Shown here: positions 1 to 10,392 of the stretch, one piece after another
Position numbering within the stretch: position 1 is the first letter of the stretch
Layout: every line of letters begins with the position of its first letter
DNA from: Limnoperna fortunei
Taxonomy: Eukaryota > Mollusca > Bivalvia > Mytilida > Modiolidae
Direction: 5' to 3'
Length of the DNA stretch: 64,000 nt
Assembly (NCBI GenBank): GCA_944474755.1
Contig: OX104117.1
Span: forward strand, 43,789,222 to 43,853,221
Notes under the pieces: generated by a model
What the model saw: only the letters and a program-made list of their open reading frames with translations
What the model was told of the DNA's origin: nothing
The model's database searches: none
Program-made: the position numbers and the translations under genes

Positions 1-2370
1 AATCATACACATTTTGTAATACTAAGTAAGTAATACAGTTACAAATATGTGTAAGTTAATTGGTTTAAATATGAAAACAATTCCTGAATTTCATCATTAA
101 CAAATAAATCGATCTAGTTTTCTCTTCAGGAAAAAGATTTTTTTGGTATTGAAATGAAAGAATACACCAGTTTTGATTATTCTTTCAACACGCACCTTCT
201 GACTGATACAAGTTTCCTATATCTGGAAAAAAAGAATTCATTAGTTATTTTCTAACTGGACTTCGTGCATGATTCTGTTATACAGAGTTACAACAAACAA
301 ACTCCTGAGCAATCTTTTTTTTGCTTTTGTTTTGTTTACAGATGATATCTCATTTTGCATCTTAATATCTATTTAATATAAGGACAACTGATATTCCTTG
401 ATTTCTACATCAACTAACTAATAATCCTTTTATGTAGCAATGTGCACATCAAATCATGACACGTTGTAAACCGGAATGTCCAGGTCATTACGTTTGGCGG
501 TTCTTCAGAAGAAAGTCTTTGTAAAAGGCGATCCTTAGTGAATTTGGTGGTGTCTCTACTTTCAATGTCATAAAGGTACAGATTTTGATATGCATAAAAC
601 AAAGCATGTATTATATAATGTGTCTGATAAAAAAATTTTCGTTCAAACAAATAGTTTAAGTATAATTTTAAAAGAGCAGTTAAACCTTAAATCTCTGTAA
701 TATTGCGACCATTCTTGAGTTTAACGTATACACACAGGTTTAGATGTCAGTCAATAAATTTAAAAGTTATAGTCATAACATCAGAAAAAACGTTAAGGTA
801 AGAATCATTGTATTGTAATCACATTTTGTTCTTGGTACGTACTTATATTTTTAACATCTCAATTTTCTTCAATAAAACTGCCAAATTAAAAGCCAATAAT
901 TGAAGAAGTAATTCATGCTATGTTTTTTTATAAATCTATTTCATTTTTTCATTTGTGCTGAGCGGACATCTAGTTTTTTATTGGTTGAAATTAAAAATAT
1001 CCTCTGGCAATAAGAAAGTAAAGTGAACTTTTCCACTGTAAGCATTAAGAATAAAAGGACTTCTGTTTTAAAGTTTCTCTATTCTAGCCAATCGGACTAA
1101 CAAATGGTCGCTACAGAGTTTTGGGCTTTTGATTGAATGGACATTTTTCTATAAAAGTACAAAGACACTAAAAGGTAACTTTGAGAGAATCAAAGTTTTC
1201 TTTATATCTTACTTCCATGAAAGAATTCGACGACAACAGTCCCAAGGATTGCTTCCAACAATAAACTCTTAATAAAGTATTAAACAATAGGGAGTTAAAA
1301 TGCGCAGTAATAAATCTACATGCTCTTTAAAATGCTAGAAACCGTTAAAGTGGCCTGATACGACTAAGTCGCAAAACATGATATTAGTTATGCTTCTGAT
1401 AAAATAATTACGCACAACTGTAAAATACATGAAGTACAATATTTTTAACCACTTTTTTGTGTGTATAAGTACACAAAGTAAGAACAATAAAAAAAATTTA
1501 AAAAAAAACGTTATTACCAATAGATAAAAAGTTTCAATAAATATTTTCGGCATATAATTTACAATTAATGTGCCTTCGCTTAGAACTGTTGCATCAAAAA
1601 GTTTCTATTCATCTATTATACGAGAGTCAATACAATAGATTGGATGAAATTTAGTCCAGTCTGATACTTTCACATACTCCGGGAAATCGAGTCCATTTCA
1701 TCATTGCTAAGGAAGTGCCAAACTGCAAATAAAATAAGTACGTCACAGCATATAGACAGATGACAAATACACTTCATAAACTTCATCATTTGAAGATTTC
1801 TTTTATTCGTCGGTTAAATATGGAAATACATTCTTTAGAAACTTTAACGAAGCGCAACTATACTGAATAAAACGAAATTACGTAGGATGTAAAATCTCTG
1901 AATTTATCACTGCAATGGAATAAGTAATTCTAAAAATGGAAACTGAAGCGACAGTGATTAAAGACTTTATTGACTAAACTGTCAGGGGTCAGGTGTTTAA
2001 GCCAGAATTAAATACCCAGTGGTTGAAAACACAAATTAGTTATATAGTATAGCCACATAAGCACACTGATTGAATTTAACTATCCTTGCTGTCAAATTAA
2101 CATTGAAGAAAAATAGATCCACTTGTTTTCGCCACGATAAAGATGTACCATGGTTTATATATACATGTACTCTTTATTTAAAATTGTGCCGCTATTTTGT
2201 TTTTGTTATTTTTGTCAGAAACGCCAACATGTCAGCAGGTGTCCGCAACATTAAAATTATCATTCTCGTATTTAAGTATTTGTTTTACATATAGACATGT
2301 ATTTGAAATTCTAATACAACGTCCTTCAAACGCCTTGGACACATACCTCTAATTTAATATTCAATAAAAT
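1..2370. other. AT-rich stretch, nothing recognised
   Basis: No gene, RNA or clear repeat was recognised on either strand. The longest open frames are under 80 codons, have no familiar motif and are no longer than expected by chance in AT-rich DNA. Confidence 0.5.
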
Positions 2371-2374
2371 ATTG

Positions 2375-2480
2375 CTATTTGACCGTGTGCTCATTTTTTG
2401 CTTGCACCATTTTGAATCTACATCAGAAGCATAAGCTCGACCAAATGCGGTGAGCAATTTTCATTTGTCACGCAAAACTT
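2375..2480 (+). repeat. Fragment of dispersed TIR-element family (copy 1)
   Basis: The segment contains AGCATAAGCTCGACCAAATG followed by GCGGTGAGCA and TTTTCATTTGTCA. The same string, with variations, occurs near 5.53, 6.02, 19.42 and 32.84 kb. Only the 3' part of the repeat is visible here. The copy at 32426-32927 shows the family has terminal inverted repeats. It is non-coding. Confidence 0.55.
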
Positions 2481-3104
2481 ATATTTCTTATTTTTAATAC
2501 CAAAATATTGTACGAGAAAAAATATTTGTAAGAATAGAGGATCTTGGAAGTTGGAACAGCCAAAATAAACCTTTACATATGTAAACACGAAATTTCTATA
2601 TTTTCATATTAGAATCGAAATAATTCAAAGCTCTCCCAATTTAATTGATTTTTAAAATATGGTACGCATTATATATTCATGATATTTTAAAGCTCGTAGC
2701 AAAATATGCATGAATATAAAGAATAACCATAATTATTTCTTAATTATATTTGCATTGAGGCTATATATGTAATATAACTTAATAATCGTTTGTATTTGTT
2801 TCCTTCCATTCATTATATAAAGATGTAAGTACAGAAAAACTTAATGTAAGGACAAAGAACTTCCTGTCTGGTTGAAAACTTTTATCTCGCATTTTTCTAT
2901 TTTATTACTCCTGTAGTGTTTATAATTTTTTTTATAAAATTTTAGTTTATGTTTCATAGTATATTGTAAAATATACAACCATAAGGATTCAATTTTTTCT
3001 ACATTCGGTCACATTGTATGCAGCATTAAACTGACAATGAATGTGTCGGTTGTTGTATTTATGCTAAATAATAGAGATACCGTGAGAAAAGTATCATGAC
3101 TTTA

Positions 3105-3230
3105 CAGGTTCTGTAGCCGGTTGTAAAAAAGGTTGGTCTCTCTTCTAATATTGTTCTCTGTTGCGAGACATATTTTCCGCCGAATGTTAGAAGTTGGTTT
3201 GTCTACCAATATCGTTCTCAACCTCGAGCA
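3105..3230 (+). repeat. Degenerate ~62-bp tandem array, left part
   Basis: Two diverged units read roughly GGTTCTGTAGCCGTAAGTTA, then AAGTTGGTCTGTCTACCAAT, then ATCGTTCTCTATACTGAGAC. The same units resume at 4500-5180, so the 3231-4496 element looks inserted into an older array. Confidence 0.6.
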
Positions 3231-3286
3231 GTTTTTGTCTCGCCTGCGACGAAAGTCGCTGGAGGCGAGACATATGTATGGGAATC

Positions 3287-3315
3287 CGGCGGCGGCGGCG
3301 GCGGCGGCGGCGGCG
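3287..3315 (+). repeat. (CGG)n microsatellite
   Basis: A pure GGC/CGG triplet run of about nine units lies between the hairpin and the 146-bp repeats. It is a striking GC spike in AT-rich DNA. Polyalanine and polyarginine frames read through it are artefacts. Confidence 0.9.
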
Positions 3316-3424
3316 TAAACACTTGACATCTTGCTTCATATCTTTGTAAGCCCAAGCCCTAGGTCCATCAAATTTGGTCCAGAGGTAGCTTATGATGAGT
3401 ACTTGCCAGTCAGTCACCTGTCAC

Positions 3425-4420
3425 CTGACCTTGACCTCAATTTCACGGTCCAGCAACTACGTTAAAGTTTTTGGGTTACGACAGTTCCTCTGTAACTACG
3501 CATGGTAGGATGACAATATTTGGTGTATAGGTTGCTGATGACTAGTACATGACTGTCTGGTAGGTGTCACCTGACCTTGACCTCAATTTCACGGTCCAGC
3601 GACTACGTTAAAGTTTTTGGGTTACGACAGTTCCTCTGTAACTACGCATGGTAGGATGACAATATTTGGTGTATAGGTTGCTGATGACTAGTACATGACT
3701 GTCTGGTAGGTGTCACCTGACCTTGACCTCAATTTCACGGTCCAGCGACTACGTTAAAGTTTTTGGGTTACGACAGTTCCTCTGTAACTACGTATGGTAG
3801 GATGACAATATTTGGTGTATAGGTTGCTGATGACTAGTACATGACTGTCTGGTAGGTGTCACCTGACCTTGACCTCAATTTCACGGTCCAGCGACTAAGT
3901 TAAAGTTTTTGGGTTATGACAGTTCCTCTGTAACTACGTATGGTAGGATGACAATATTTGGTGTATAGGTTGCTGATGACTAGTACATGACTGTCTGGTA
4001 GGTGTCACCTGACCTTGACCTCAATTTCACGGTCCAGCGACTACGTTAAAGTTTTTGGGTTACGACAGTTCCTCTGTAACTACACATGGTAGGATGACAA
4101 TATTTGGTATATAGGTTGCTGATAAATAGTACATGACTGTCTGGTAGGTGCCATTTGACCTTGACCTCAATTTCACGGTCCAGTGACTACGTTAAAGTTT
4201 TTAGGTTACTGCTGTTCCCCTGTAACCAAGCATGGTAGGATGACAATATTTGGTATATAGGTTGCTGATGAATAGTAAATGATTGACTGGTAGGTGTCAC
4301 CTGACCTTGACCTCAATTTAACGGTTCAGCGACTTCGTTAAAGTTTTTGTATTAGGACAGTTCCTCTGTAACTATGCATAGTATGGTGACAATAATTGGT
4401 ATACAGGCCGCTGCTCATAA
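3425..4420 (+). repeat. 146-bp tandem repeat, about 7 units
   Basis: CTGACCTTGACCTCAATTT recurs at 3425, 3571, 3717, 3863 and 4009, and in changed form at 4155 and 4301, which is exactly 146 bp each time. The first five units are nearly identical. The last two have many substitutions, as expected if central units are homogenised and edge units decay. No frame stays open through the units. Confidence 0.92.
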
Positions 4421-4499
4421 TTAATGCTATTTACGTAATGCTTATGACGAAATTTATTTTCGTTACTGATGCGGAATTCAGGCGAGACGTTTTTCTGTG

Positions 4500-5180
4500 T
4501 CCACACTTGTCTAGTTTAATATGAGAAGTTGTGGGACAGTTTCAGAATCCGTATGTTAAATTGGGTGTGTATACCATTATTGTTCTCTATTCTTTAACAT
4601 AATATTTAGCCGTTTCTTAAATGCAGTCTGTCTACCATTATCGTTCTCCACATTAATACAGTTCCTGTATCCGTAAGTTAAAAGTTGGTCAGTCTAACAA
4701 TATCGCTGGCTATACGTAAACAAGTTCTGTAGCGGTAAGTTAGAAGTATATCTACCATTATCGTTCTATATACTGAGATAGCTTCTGTAGTCGTAAGTTA
4801 GAAGTTGGTCTAAACTGAAATAGGTTCTGTAGCTGCAAGTTAAAAGTTGGTCTGCCTACCAATATAGTTCTGTATACTCAGACAGGATCTGTAACCGTTA
4901 GTAAGAAGTTGGTCTGTCTACCAATATCGTTCTCTATTCTGAGACAGGTTCTGTCGTAAGTTATCTACCAGTATCTTCATTTATACTGAAAAAGGTTCTG
5001 TAGCCGTAAGTTAGAAGTTGGATTGTCTACTAAAATCGTTCTCTATACTGAGACAGCTTCTGTAGTCGTAAGTTATGAGTTGGCCTCTCTGGCGATATCG
5101 TTCTCTATACTTAAACAGGTTCAGTGGCAGTAGGTTAGAAGTTGGTCTGTCTGCCTATATCGTTCTCTTTACTTATACTA
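4500..5180 (+). repeat. Degenerate ~62-bp tandem array, right part
   Basis: About ten diverged units contain AAGTTGGTCTGTCTACCAAT and ATCGTTCTCTATACTGAGAC. Spacing is irregular because of indels, which marks an old array. Confidence 0.65.
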
Positions 5181-6115
5181 AAAGTTACATCACCGTGCAC
5201 TCAGCGTTTTGCTTGCATTTTTTTATTCCATACTTTACCTTTATAGGCTAAATCCAATTAAAAAATATTCTACACGAAAACACGTCCATATTTTATATTA
5301 TGCCTTTGTTGTTGACATGTCCGAACTCATCCTTAACATTTGCTATGGGAATTTTACATAGGAAGTCAGCAATTTGAGTTTCCAAAGTGACCTGGCGTAA
5401 TTTATGTCAAACATTACTAAAGGAAATTGCTCTACGAAAATGAAAAATCTGCCGCATTTCAAAACGCTAAATAAATGTGGAAAGTAATTTTTCAATTCAA
5501 TTTACACATTTTTTTACCTACAACAGGAGCATATGGACCAAATGCGGTTAGCAGATTTTATTTGCCAGCCAAAAAAAAACCTCCTACAGACAAGATAACA
5601 TTGAGTATAGGTTCTGTAGCCGTAAGTTAGAAGTTGGTCTGTCTGCCTATATCGTTCTCTTTACTTATACTAAAAGTTACATCACCGTGCACTCAGCGTT
5701 TTGCTTGCATTTTTTTATTCCATACTTTACCTTTATAGGCTAAATCCAATTAAAAAATATTCTACACGAAAACACGTCCATATTTTATATTATGCCTTTG
5801 TTGTTGACATGTCCGAAATCATCCTTAACATTTGCTATGGGAATTTTACATAGGAAGTCAGCAATTTGAGTTTCCAAAGTGACCTGGCGTAATTTATGTC
5901 AAACTTTACTAAAGGAAATTGCTCTACGAAAATGAAAAATCTGCCGCATTTCAAAACGCTAAATAAATGTGGAAAGTAATTTTTCAATTCAATTTACACA
6001 TTTTTTTACCTACAACAGGAGCATATGGACCAAATGCGGTTAGCAGTTTTTATTTGCCAGCCAAAAAAACCTCCTACAGACAAGATAACATTGAGTATAG
6101 GTTCTGTAGCCGTAA
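5134..6115 (+). repeat. ~491-bp tandem duplication
   Basis: The block beginning GTTAGAAGTTGG at 5134 is repeated almost unchanged from 5626. The few differences are single bases and the length of an A run near 5571 and 6062. Each unit joins a piece of the ~62-bp array to a copy of the dispersed TIR-element family (GAGCATATGGACCAAATGCG). The high identity suggests a recent duplication. Confidence 0.88.
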
Positions 6116-6184
6116 GTTAGAAGTTGGTGTGACGGCAATTAATATCGTTGACAGAGCAATATTATCATTCAAATAACCTTGCCC

Positions 6185-6345
6185 CACTCGGCTACAAAAT
6201 ATTAGTAGACAGACCAACGTCTAACATCCGTTTAAAGAACCATATTGGTAGACGGATCAACTACTAATCGTCAGATACAGGTTCTATCAGCATGGAGAAC
6301 TATATTAGTAGATACAACAACTTCCAACATTTGACTACTAGTACA
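6185..6345 (-). repeat. ~62-bp array units in inverted orientation
   Basis: Reverse-complement forms of the array unit occur here, for example GTAGACAGACCAACGTCTAAC and nearby diverged versions. The array therefore continues in opposite orientation beyond the duplication. Confidence 0.45.
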
Positions 6346-6985
6346 TAAAATGACTCAGTATTGAGAAATATAAAAAAATCTTACACAATGCGTACTAATG
6401 CTCGCTAATATATAGCAATGGGAATAGTACTGGTCAACAAAAAGGAAAATTTTGACAGTCACAAGAAACAAGAGAGTGCATATAAATAAAGCATTTATGG
6501 TCCTTTTCCCTCTTGGGACCTAAATTGTTTACGTTTGACTGATGTAATGTTTTAAAGTTGGAATAATTTACAAATTTGATTTTTTTTCGGTATGTATTAC
6601 CTGTTATACTCTTAACAACTGAAATTGTGGATGGGGTCATTACTTTATTATAACATAGTAATTGTTATAAATTATCATGACGAAAGAATGCTATGCAATC
6701 ACAGCAGAATATCCAGAACAATAAAATCCGGAAGTAATCTTGATGTATGTAGCATTATAGAAATGAATAGATCGTATTGGTAATTGCGGATGCTTCAACA
6801 ATCGAGTTTAATAAAGTTAAAATATGTGACATTGCAACTAAAGTTAACACTGGTTGTACAATGAGAATCTGTCCATTGTAATTTGTAATAAAAAAACGTC
6901 GAAGAATAGATTATAGACTGTAAGAAATCGCCCATGTTGTGATAATATTTGCTCCATAAAGAAAATCATACATATATAAAAATTT
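6346..6985. other. Unrecognised AT-rich stretch
   Basis: No coding, RNA or repeat structure was seen beyond short low-complexity tracts. Confidence 0.4.
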
Positions 6986-6987
6986 TA

Positions 6988-7026
6988 TTCCGCTGAGGAA
7001 GGCCCGTGAGGCCGAAACGTTCGGAA
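6988..7026 (+). ncRNA. Hammerhead-like motif lacking a normal stem III
   Basis: TTCCG (6988-6992) pairs with CGGAA (7022-7026) as a stem I. CTGAGGA plus one extra A is followed by a GGCC/GGCC stem II closing loop CGTGA, then GAAAC and GTT. These are the parts of a type I hammerhead core, with the variable position 7 as G. However, there is an extra A before stem II and no room for a stem III. Activity is doubtful. It lies just left of the (TA)n tract that bounds the 510-bp array. Confidence 0.4.
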
Positions 7027-7036
7027 AATTTAACAG

Positions 7037-7040
<4 letters not shown>

Positions 7041-7072
<32 letters not shown>
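7041..7072. repeat. (TA)n microsatellite, left border of array
   Basis: Uninterrupted TA dinucleotides directly precede the first partial 510-bp unit. A longer TA tract ends the array at 10077-10146. Confidence 0.95.
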
Positions 7073-7074
<2 letters not shown>

Positions 7075-7610
7075 TTAGGACATGTTTACGTCATTTATTT
7101 ATATTTACATTCAATGACTAAGGCCATTCGTTGGTCAGTCTTTGTCTAAATTTTTAACAAGAAACACCGTCATTTGTATCGTTGCATAATCTTCTAGACT
7201 TGTATATTATTTTTTGTTTATGCTGTATCGTCATGTTTTTATATATAAAAGTCTAAAGAGTCTACCAACCAGCAAGCTTATTAAGTATCGGATCGACAAA
7301 CATGACGATACAGCATAAACAAAAAATAATATACAAGTCTAGGAGATTATGCAACGATACACATGACGGTGTTTCTTGTCAAAAATTTAGACAAAGACTG
7401 ACCAACGAATGGCCTTAGTCATTGAATGTCAATATAAATAAATGACGTAAACAAGTCGTAACATATTGATCTTGAAATTTCTCATTTCCAACTTAACCCA
7501 ACATAGTTGCTTCCCAAGTCCGCCAGCCGGGGACGTGCCGTGCTGTTACTTTGCTTTGCTCAAATATTCTAACAAGATGTATTTAAAATTACCAAGTTGA
7601 CAAATTCTGT

Positions 7611-7654
7611 ACGCCAGACGCGCGTTTCGTCTACTTAAGACTCATCAGTGGCGT
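7611..7654 (-). ncRNA. Type I hammerhead ribozyme (unit 1)
   Basis: Read on the minus strand: stem I 5' arm ACGCCA, core CTGATGA, stem II GTCTTAAGTAGAC (4 bp, 5-nt loop), GAAA, minimal stem III ACGCGCGT, C17, and stem I 3' arm TGGCGT, which is perfectly complementary to ACGCCA. All invariant core bases are present. Self-cleavage is predicted after the GTC triplet, between 7617 and 7616. Confidence 0.9.
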
Positions 7655-8120
7655 TTAACTCTAAATGCTTAAAGTATTTTTTCATTCGGTGATGGAATAA
7701 TATAAGTCCACTGGGATCGTGTAAAAACACAATACAGGTAGTTCAAAATATTATATAAAAGTCTAAAGAGTCTACCAACCAGCAAGCTTATTAAGTATCG
7801 GATCGACAAACATGACGATACAGCATAAACAAAAAATAATATACAAGTCTAGGAGATTATGCAACGATACACATGACGGTGTTTCTTGTCAAAAATTTAG
7901 ACAAAGACTGACCAACGAATGGCCTTAGTCATTGAATGTCAATATAAATAAATGACGTAAACAAGTCGTAACATATTGATCTTGAAATTTCTCATTTCCA
8001 ACTTAACCCAACATAGTTGCTTCCCAAGTCCGCCAGCCGGGGACGTGCCGTGCTGTTACTTTGCTTTGCTCAAATATTCTAACAAGATGTATTTAAAATT
8101 ACCAAGTTGACAAATTCTGT

Positions 8121-8164
8121 ACGCCAGACGCGCGTTTCGTCTACTTAAGACTCATCAGTGGCGT
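8121..8164 (-). ncRNA. Type I hammerhead ribozyme (unit 2)
   Basis: Identical to the ribozyme 510 bp to the left, with perfect 6-bp stem I, 4-bp stem II, minimal stem III and complete core. Predicted cleavage lies between 8127 and 8126. Cleavage at this and the neighbouring site would release one unit-length RNA. Confidence 0.9.
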
Positions 8165-8738
8165 TTAACTCTAAATGCTTAAAGAATTTTTTCATTCGGT
8201 GATGGAATAATATAAGTCCACTGGGATCGTGTAAAAACACAATACAGGTAGTTCAAAATATTATATAAAAGTCTAAAGAGTCTACCAACCAGCAAGCTTA
8301 TTAAGTATCGGATCGACAAACATGACGATACAGCATAAACAAAAAATCGTCCCCGGCTGGCGGACTTGGGAAGCAACTATGTTGGGTTAAGTTGGAAATG
8401 AGAAATTTCAAGATCAATATGTTACGACTTGTTTACGTCATTTATTTATATTGACATTCAATGACTAAGGCCATTCGTTGGTCAGTCTTTGTCTAAATTT
8501 TTGACAAGAAACACCGTCATGTGTATCGTTGCATAATCTCCTAGACTTGTATATTATTTTTTGTTTATGCTGTATCGTCATGTTTGTCGATCCGATACTT
8601 AATAAGCTTGCTGGTTGGTAGACTCTTTAGACTTTTATATAATATTTTGAACTACCTGTATTGTGTTTTTACACGATCCCAGTGGACTTATATTATTCCA
8701 TCACCGAATGAAAAAATACTTTAAGCATTTAGAGTTAA

Positions 8739-8782
8739 ACGCCACTGATGAGTCTTAAGTAGACGAAACGCGCGTCTGGCGT
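8739..8782 (+). ncRNA. Type I hammerhead ribozyme (unit 3, inverted half)
   Basis: Same 44-nt ribozyme on the plus strand, in the oppositely oriented half of the array. Core CTGATGA and GAAA, GTC cleavage triplet, cut predicted between 8776 and 8777. Confidence 0.9.
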
Positions 8783-9248
8783 ACAGAATTTGTCAACTTG
8801 GTAATTTTAAATACATCTTGTTAGAATATTTGAGCAAAGCAAAGTAACAGCACGGCACGTCCCCGGCTGGCGGACTTGGGAAGCAACTATGTTGGGTTAA
8901 GTTGGAAATGAGAAATTTCAAGATCAATATGTTACGACTTGTTTACGTCATTTATTTATATTGACATTCAATGACTAAGGCCATTCGTTGGTCAGTCTTT
9001 GTCTAAATTTTTGACAAGAAACACCGTCATGTGTATCGTTGCATAATCTCCTAGACTTGTATATTATTTTTTGTTTATGCTGTATCGTCATGTTTGTCGA
9101 TCCGATACTTAATAAGCTTGCTGGTTGGTAGACTCTTTAGACTTTTATATAATATTTTGAACTACCTGTATTGTGTTTTTACACGATCCCAGTGGACTTA
9201 TATTATTCCATCACCGAATGAAAAAATACTTTAAGCATTTAGAGTTAA

Positions 9249-9292
9249 ACGCCACTGATGAGTCTTAAGTAGACGAAACGCGCGTCTGGCGT
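9249..9292 (+). ncRNA. Type I hammerhead ribozyme (unit 4)
   Basis: Identical 44-nt ribozyme 510 bp after the previous one. Predicted cut between 9286 and 9287. Confidence 0.9.
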
Positions 9293-9758
9293 ACAGAATT
9301 TGTCAACTTGGTAATTTTAAATACATCTTGTTAGAATATTTGAGCAAAGCAAAGTAACAGCACGGCACGTCCCCGGCTGGCGGACTTGGGAAGCAACTAT
9401 GTTGGGTTAAGTTGGAAATGAGAAATTTCAAGATCAATATGTTACGACTTGTTTACGTCATTTATTTATATTGACATTCAATGACTAAGGCCATTCGTTG
9501 GTCAGTCTTTGTCTAAATTTTTGACAAGAAACACCGTCATGTGTATCGTTGCATAATCTCCTAGACTTGTATATTATTTTTTGTTTATGCTGTATCGTCA
9601 TGTTTGTCGATCCGATACTTAATAAGCTTGCTGGTTGGTAGACTCTTTAGACTTTTATATAATATTTTGAACTACCTGTATTGTGTTTTTACACGATCCC
9701 AGTGGACTTATATTATTCCATCACCGAATGAAAAAATACTTTAAGCATTTAGAGTTAA

Positions 9759-9802
9759 ACGCCACTGATGAGTCTTAAGTAGACGAAACGCGCGTCTGGC
9801 GT
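9759..9802 (+). ncRNA. Type I hammerhead ribozyme (unit 5)
   Basis: Identical 44-nt ribozyme 510 bp further on. Predicted cut between 9796 and 9797. The next unit is cut off by the (TA)n tract before its ribozyme. Confidence 0.9.
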
Positions 9803-10076
9803 ACAGAATTTGTCAACTTGGTAATTTTAAATACATCTTGTTAGAATATTTGAGCAAAGCAAAGTAACAGCACGGCACGTCCCCGGCTGGCGGACTTGGG
9901 AAGCAACTATGTTGGGTTAAGTTGGAAATGAGAAATTTCAAGATCAATATGTTACGACTTGTTTACGTCATTTATTTATATTGACATTCAATGACTAAGG
10001 CCATTCGTTGGTCAGTCTTTGTCTAAATTTTTGACAAGAAACACCGTCATGTGTATCGTTGCATAATCTCCTAGAC

Positions 10077-10077
10077 T

Positions 10078-10146
<69 letters not shown>
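10077..10146. repeat. (TA)n microsatellite, right border of array
   Basis: A long TA run replaces the sequence that follows ACTTGTATATTA in other units, so the last unit is truncated inside a TA-rich site. It continues into a short (TG)n and TATA-rich segment. Confidence 0.95.
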
Positions 10147-10154
<8 letters not shown>

Positions 10155-10392
10155 ATGTATAATTGGTATATATATATTTTTATTACATAATATATATTTT
10201 GGCCTTTTTCCTATTGGCCTAAACCAATACACGTGACTCTCCATTTCCCATCATATTGGTTTGCAAAAAACTCATTCTAATCAATAAAAAACCATATTGC
10301 ACTCTCGTGAGAAATTTATGAATGAAAATACCAATCAAAATTATCGTTCTGACTGATGTTCGGATTATATTGTTGTTTGTAAACATGGTAAC

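Larger units (their letters stand above)
3231..4496. mobile_element. Helentron/HINE- or pearl-like element with 146-bp core repeats
   Basis: The left end has T5 then GTCTCGCCT, which opens a hairpin at 3237-3271 (GTCTCGCCTGCGAC, loop GAAA, then the near-complement). The right end has the inverted AGGCGAGAC at about 4483 followed by T5. Between them lie a (CGG)n tract and about seven 146-bp tandem units. Short inverted ends, a terminal hairpin, a microsatellite and a core satellite are the known layout of non-autonomous Helentron-associated elements and of oyster pearl elements. It sits inside the ~62-bp array with T-rich junctions. The family assignment is inference; the structure is seen. 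Confidence 0.5.
7077..10084. mobile_element. Array of ~510-bp ribozyme-bearing units in both orientations
   Basis: Landmarks recur at exactly 510 bp: TCTACCAACCAGCAAGC at 7261, 7771 and 8281, and CGTCCCCGGCTGGCGG at 8348, 8858, 9368 and 9878. A partial unit in ribozyme-sense orientation (7077-7240) is followed by about 2.2 antisense units (7241-8346) and about 3.4 sense units (8347-10084). Units are nearly identical and contain no long open frame. Each complete unit has a type I hammerhead ribozyme. Hammerhead-bearing direct repeats are known from Penelope-like-element pseudo-LTRs and from metazoan retrozymes, which bivalves carry. Partial and inverted tandem copies are typical of Penelope insertions. 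No reverse transcriptase is present, so this is a non-autonomous copy or LTR-only array. Confidence 0.8.

Noticed and set aside
3102..3417. Polyalanine and polyarginine open frames on both strands
   Set aside because: They are created by the (CGG)n microsatellite and repeat DNA.
3531..4290. Further hammerheads in the 146-bp units (CTGATGA present)
   Set aside because: No GAAA at the right distance and no flanking helices.
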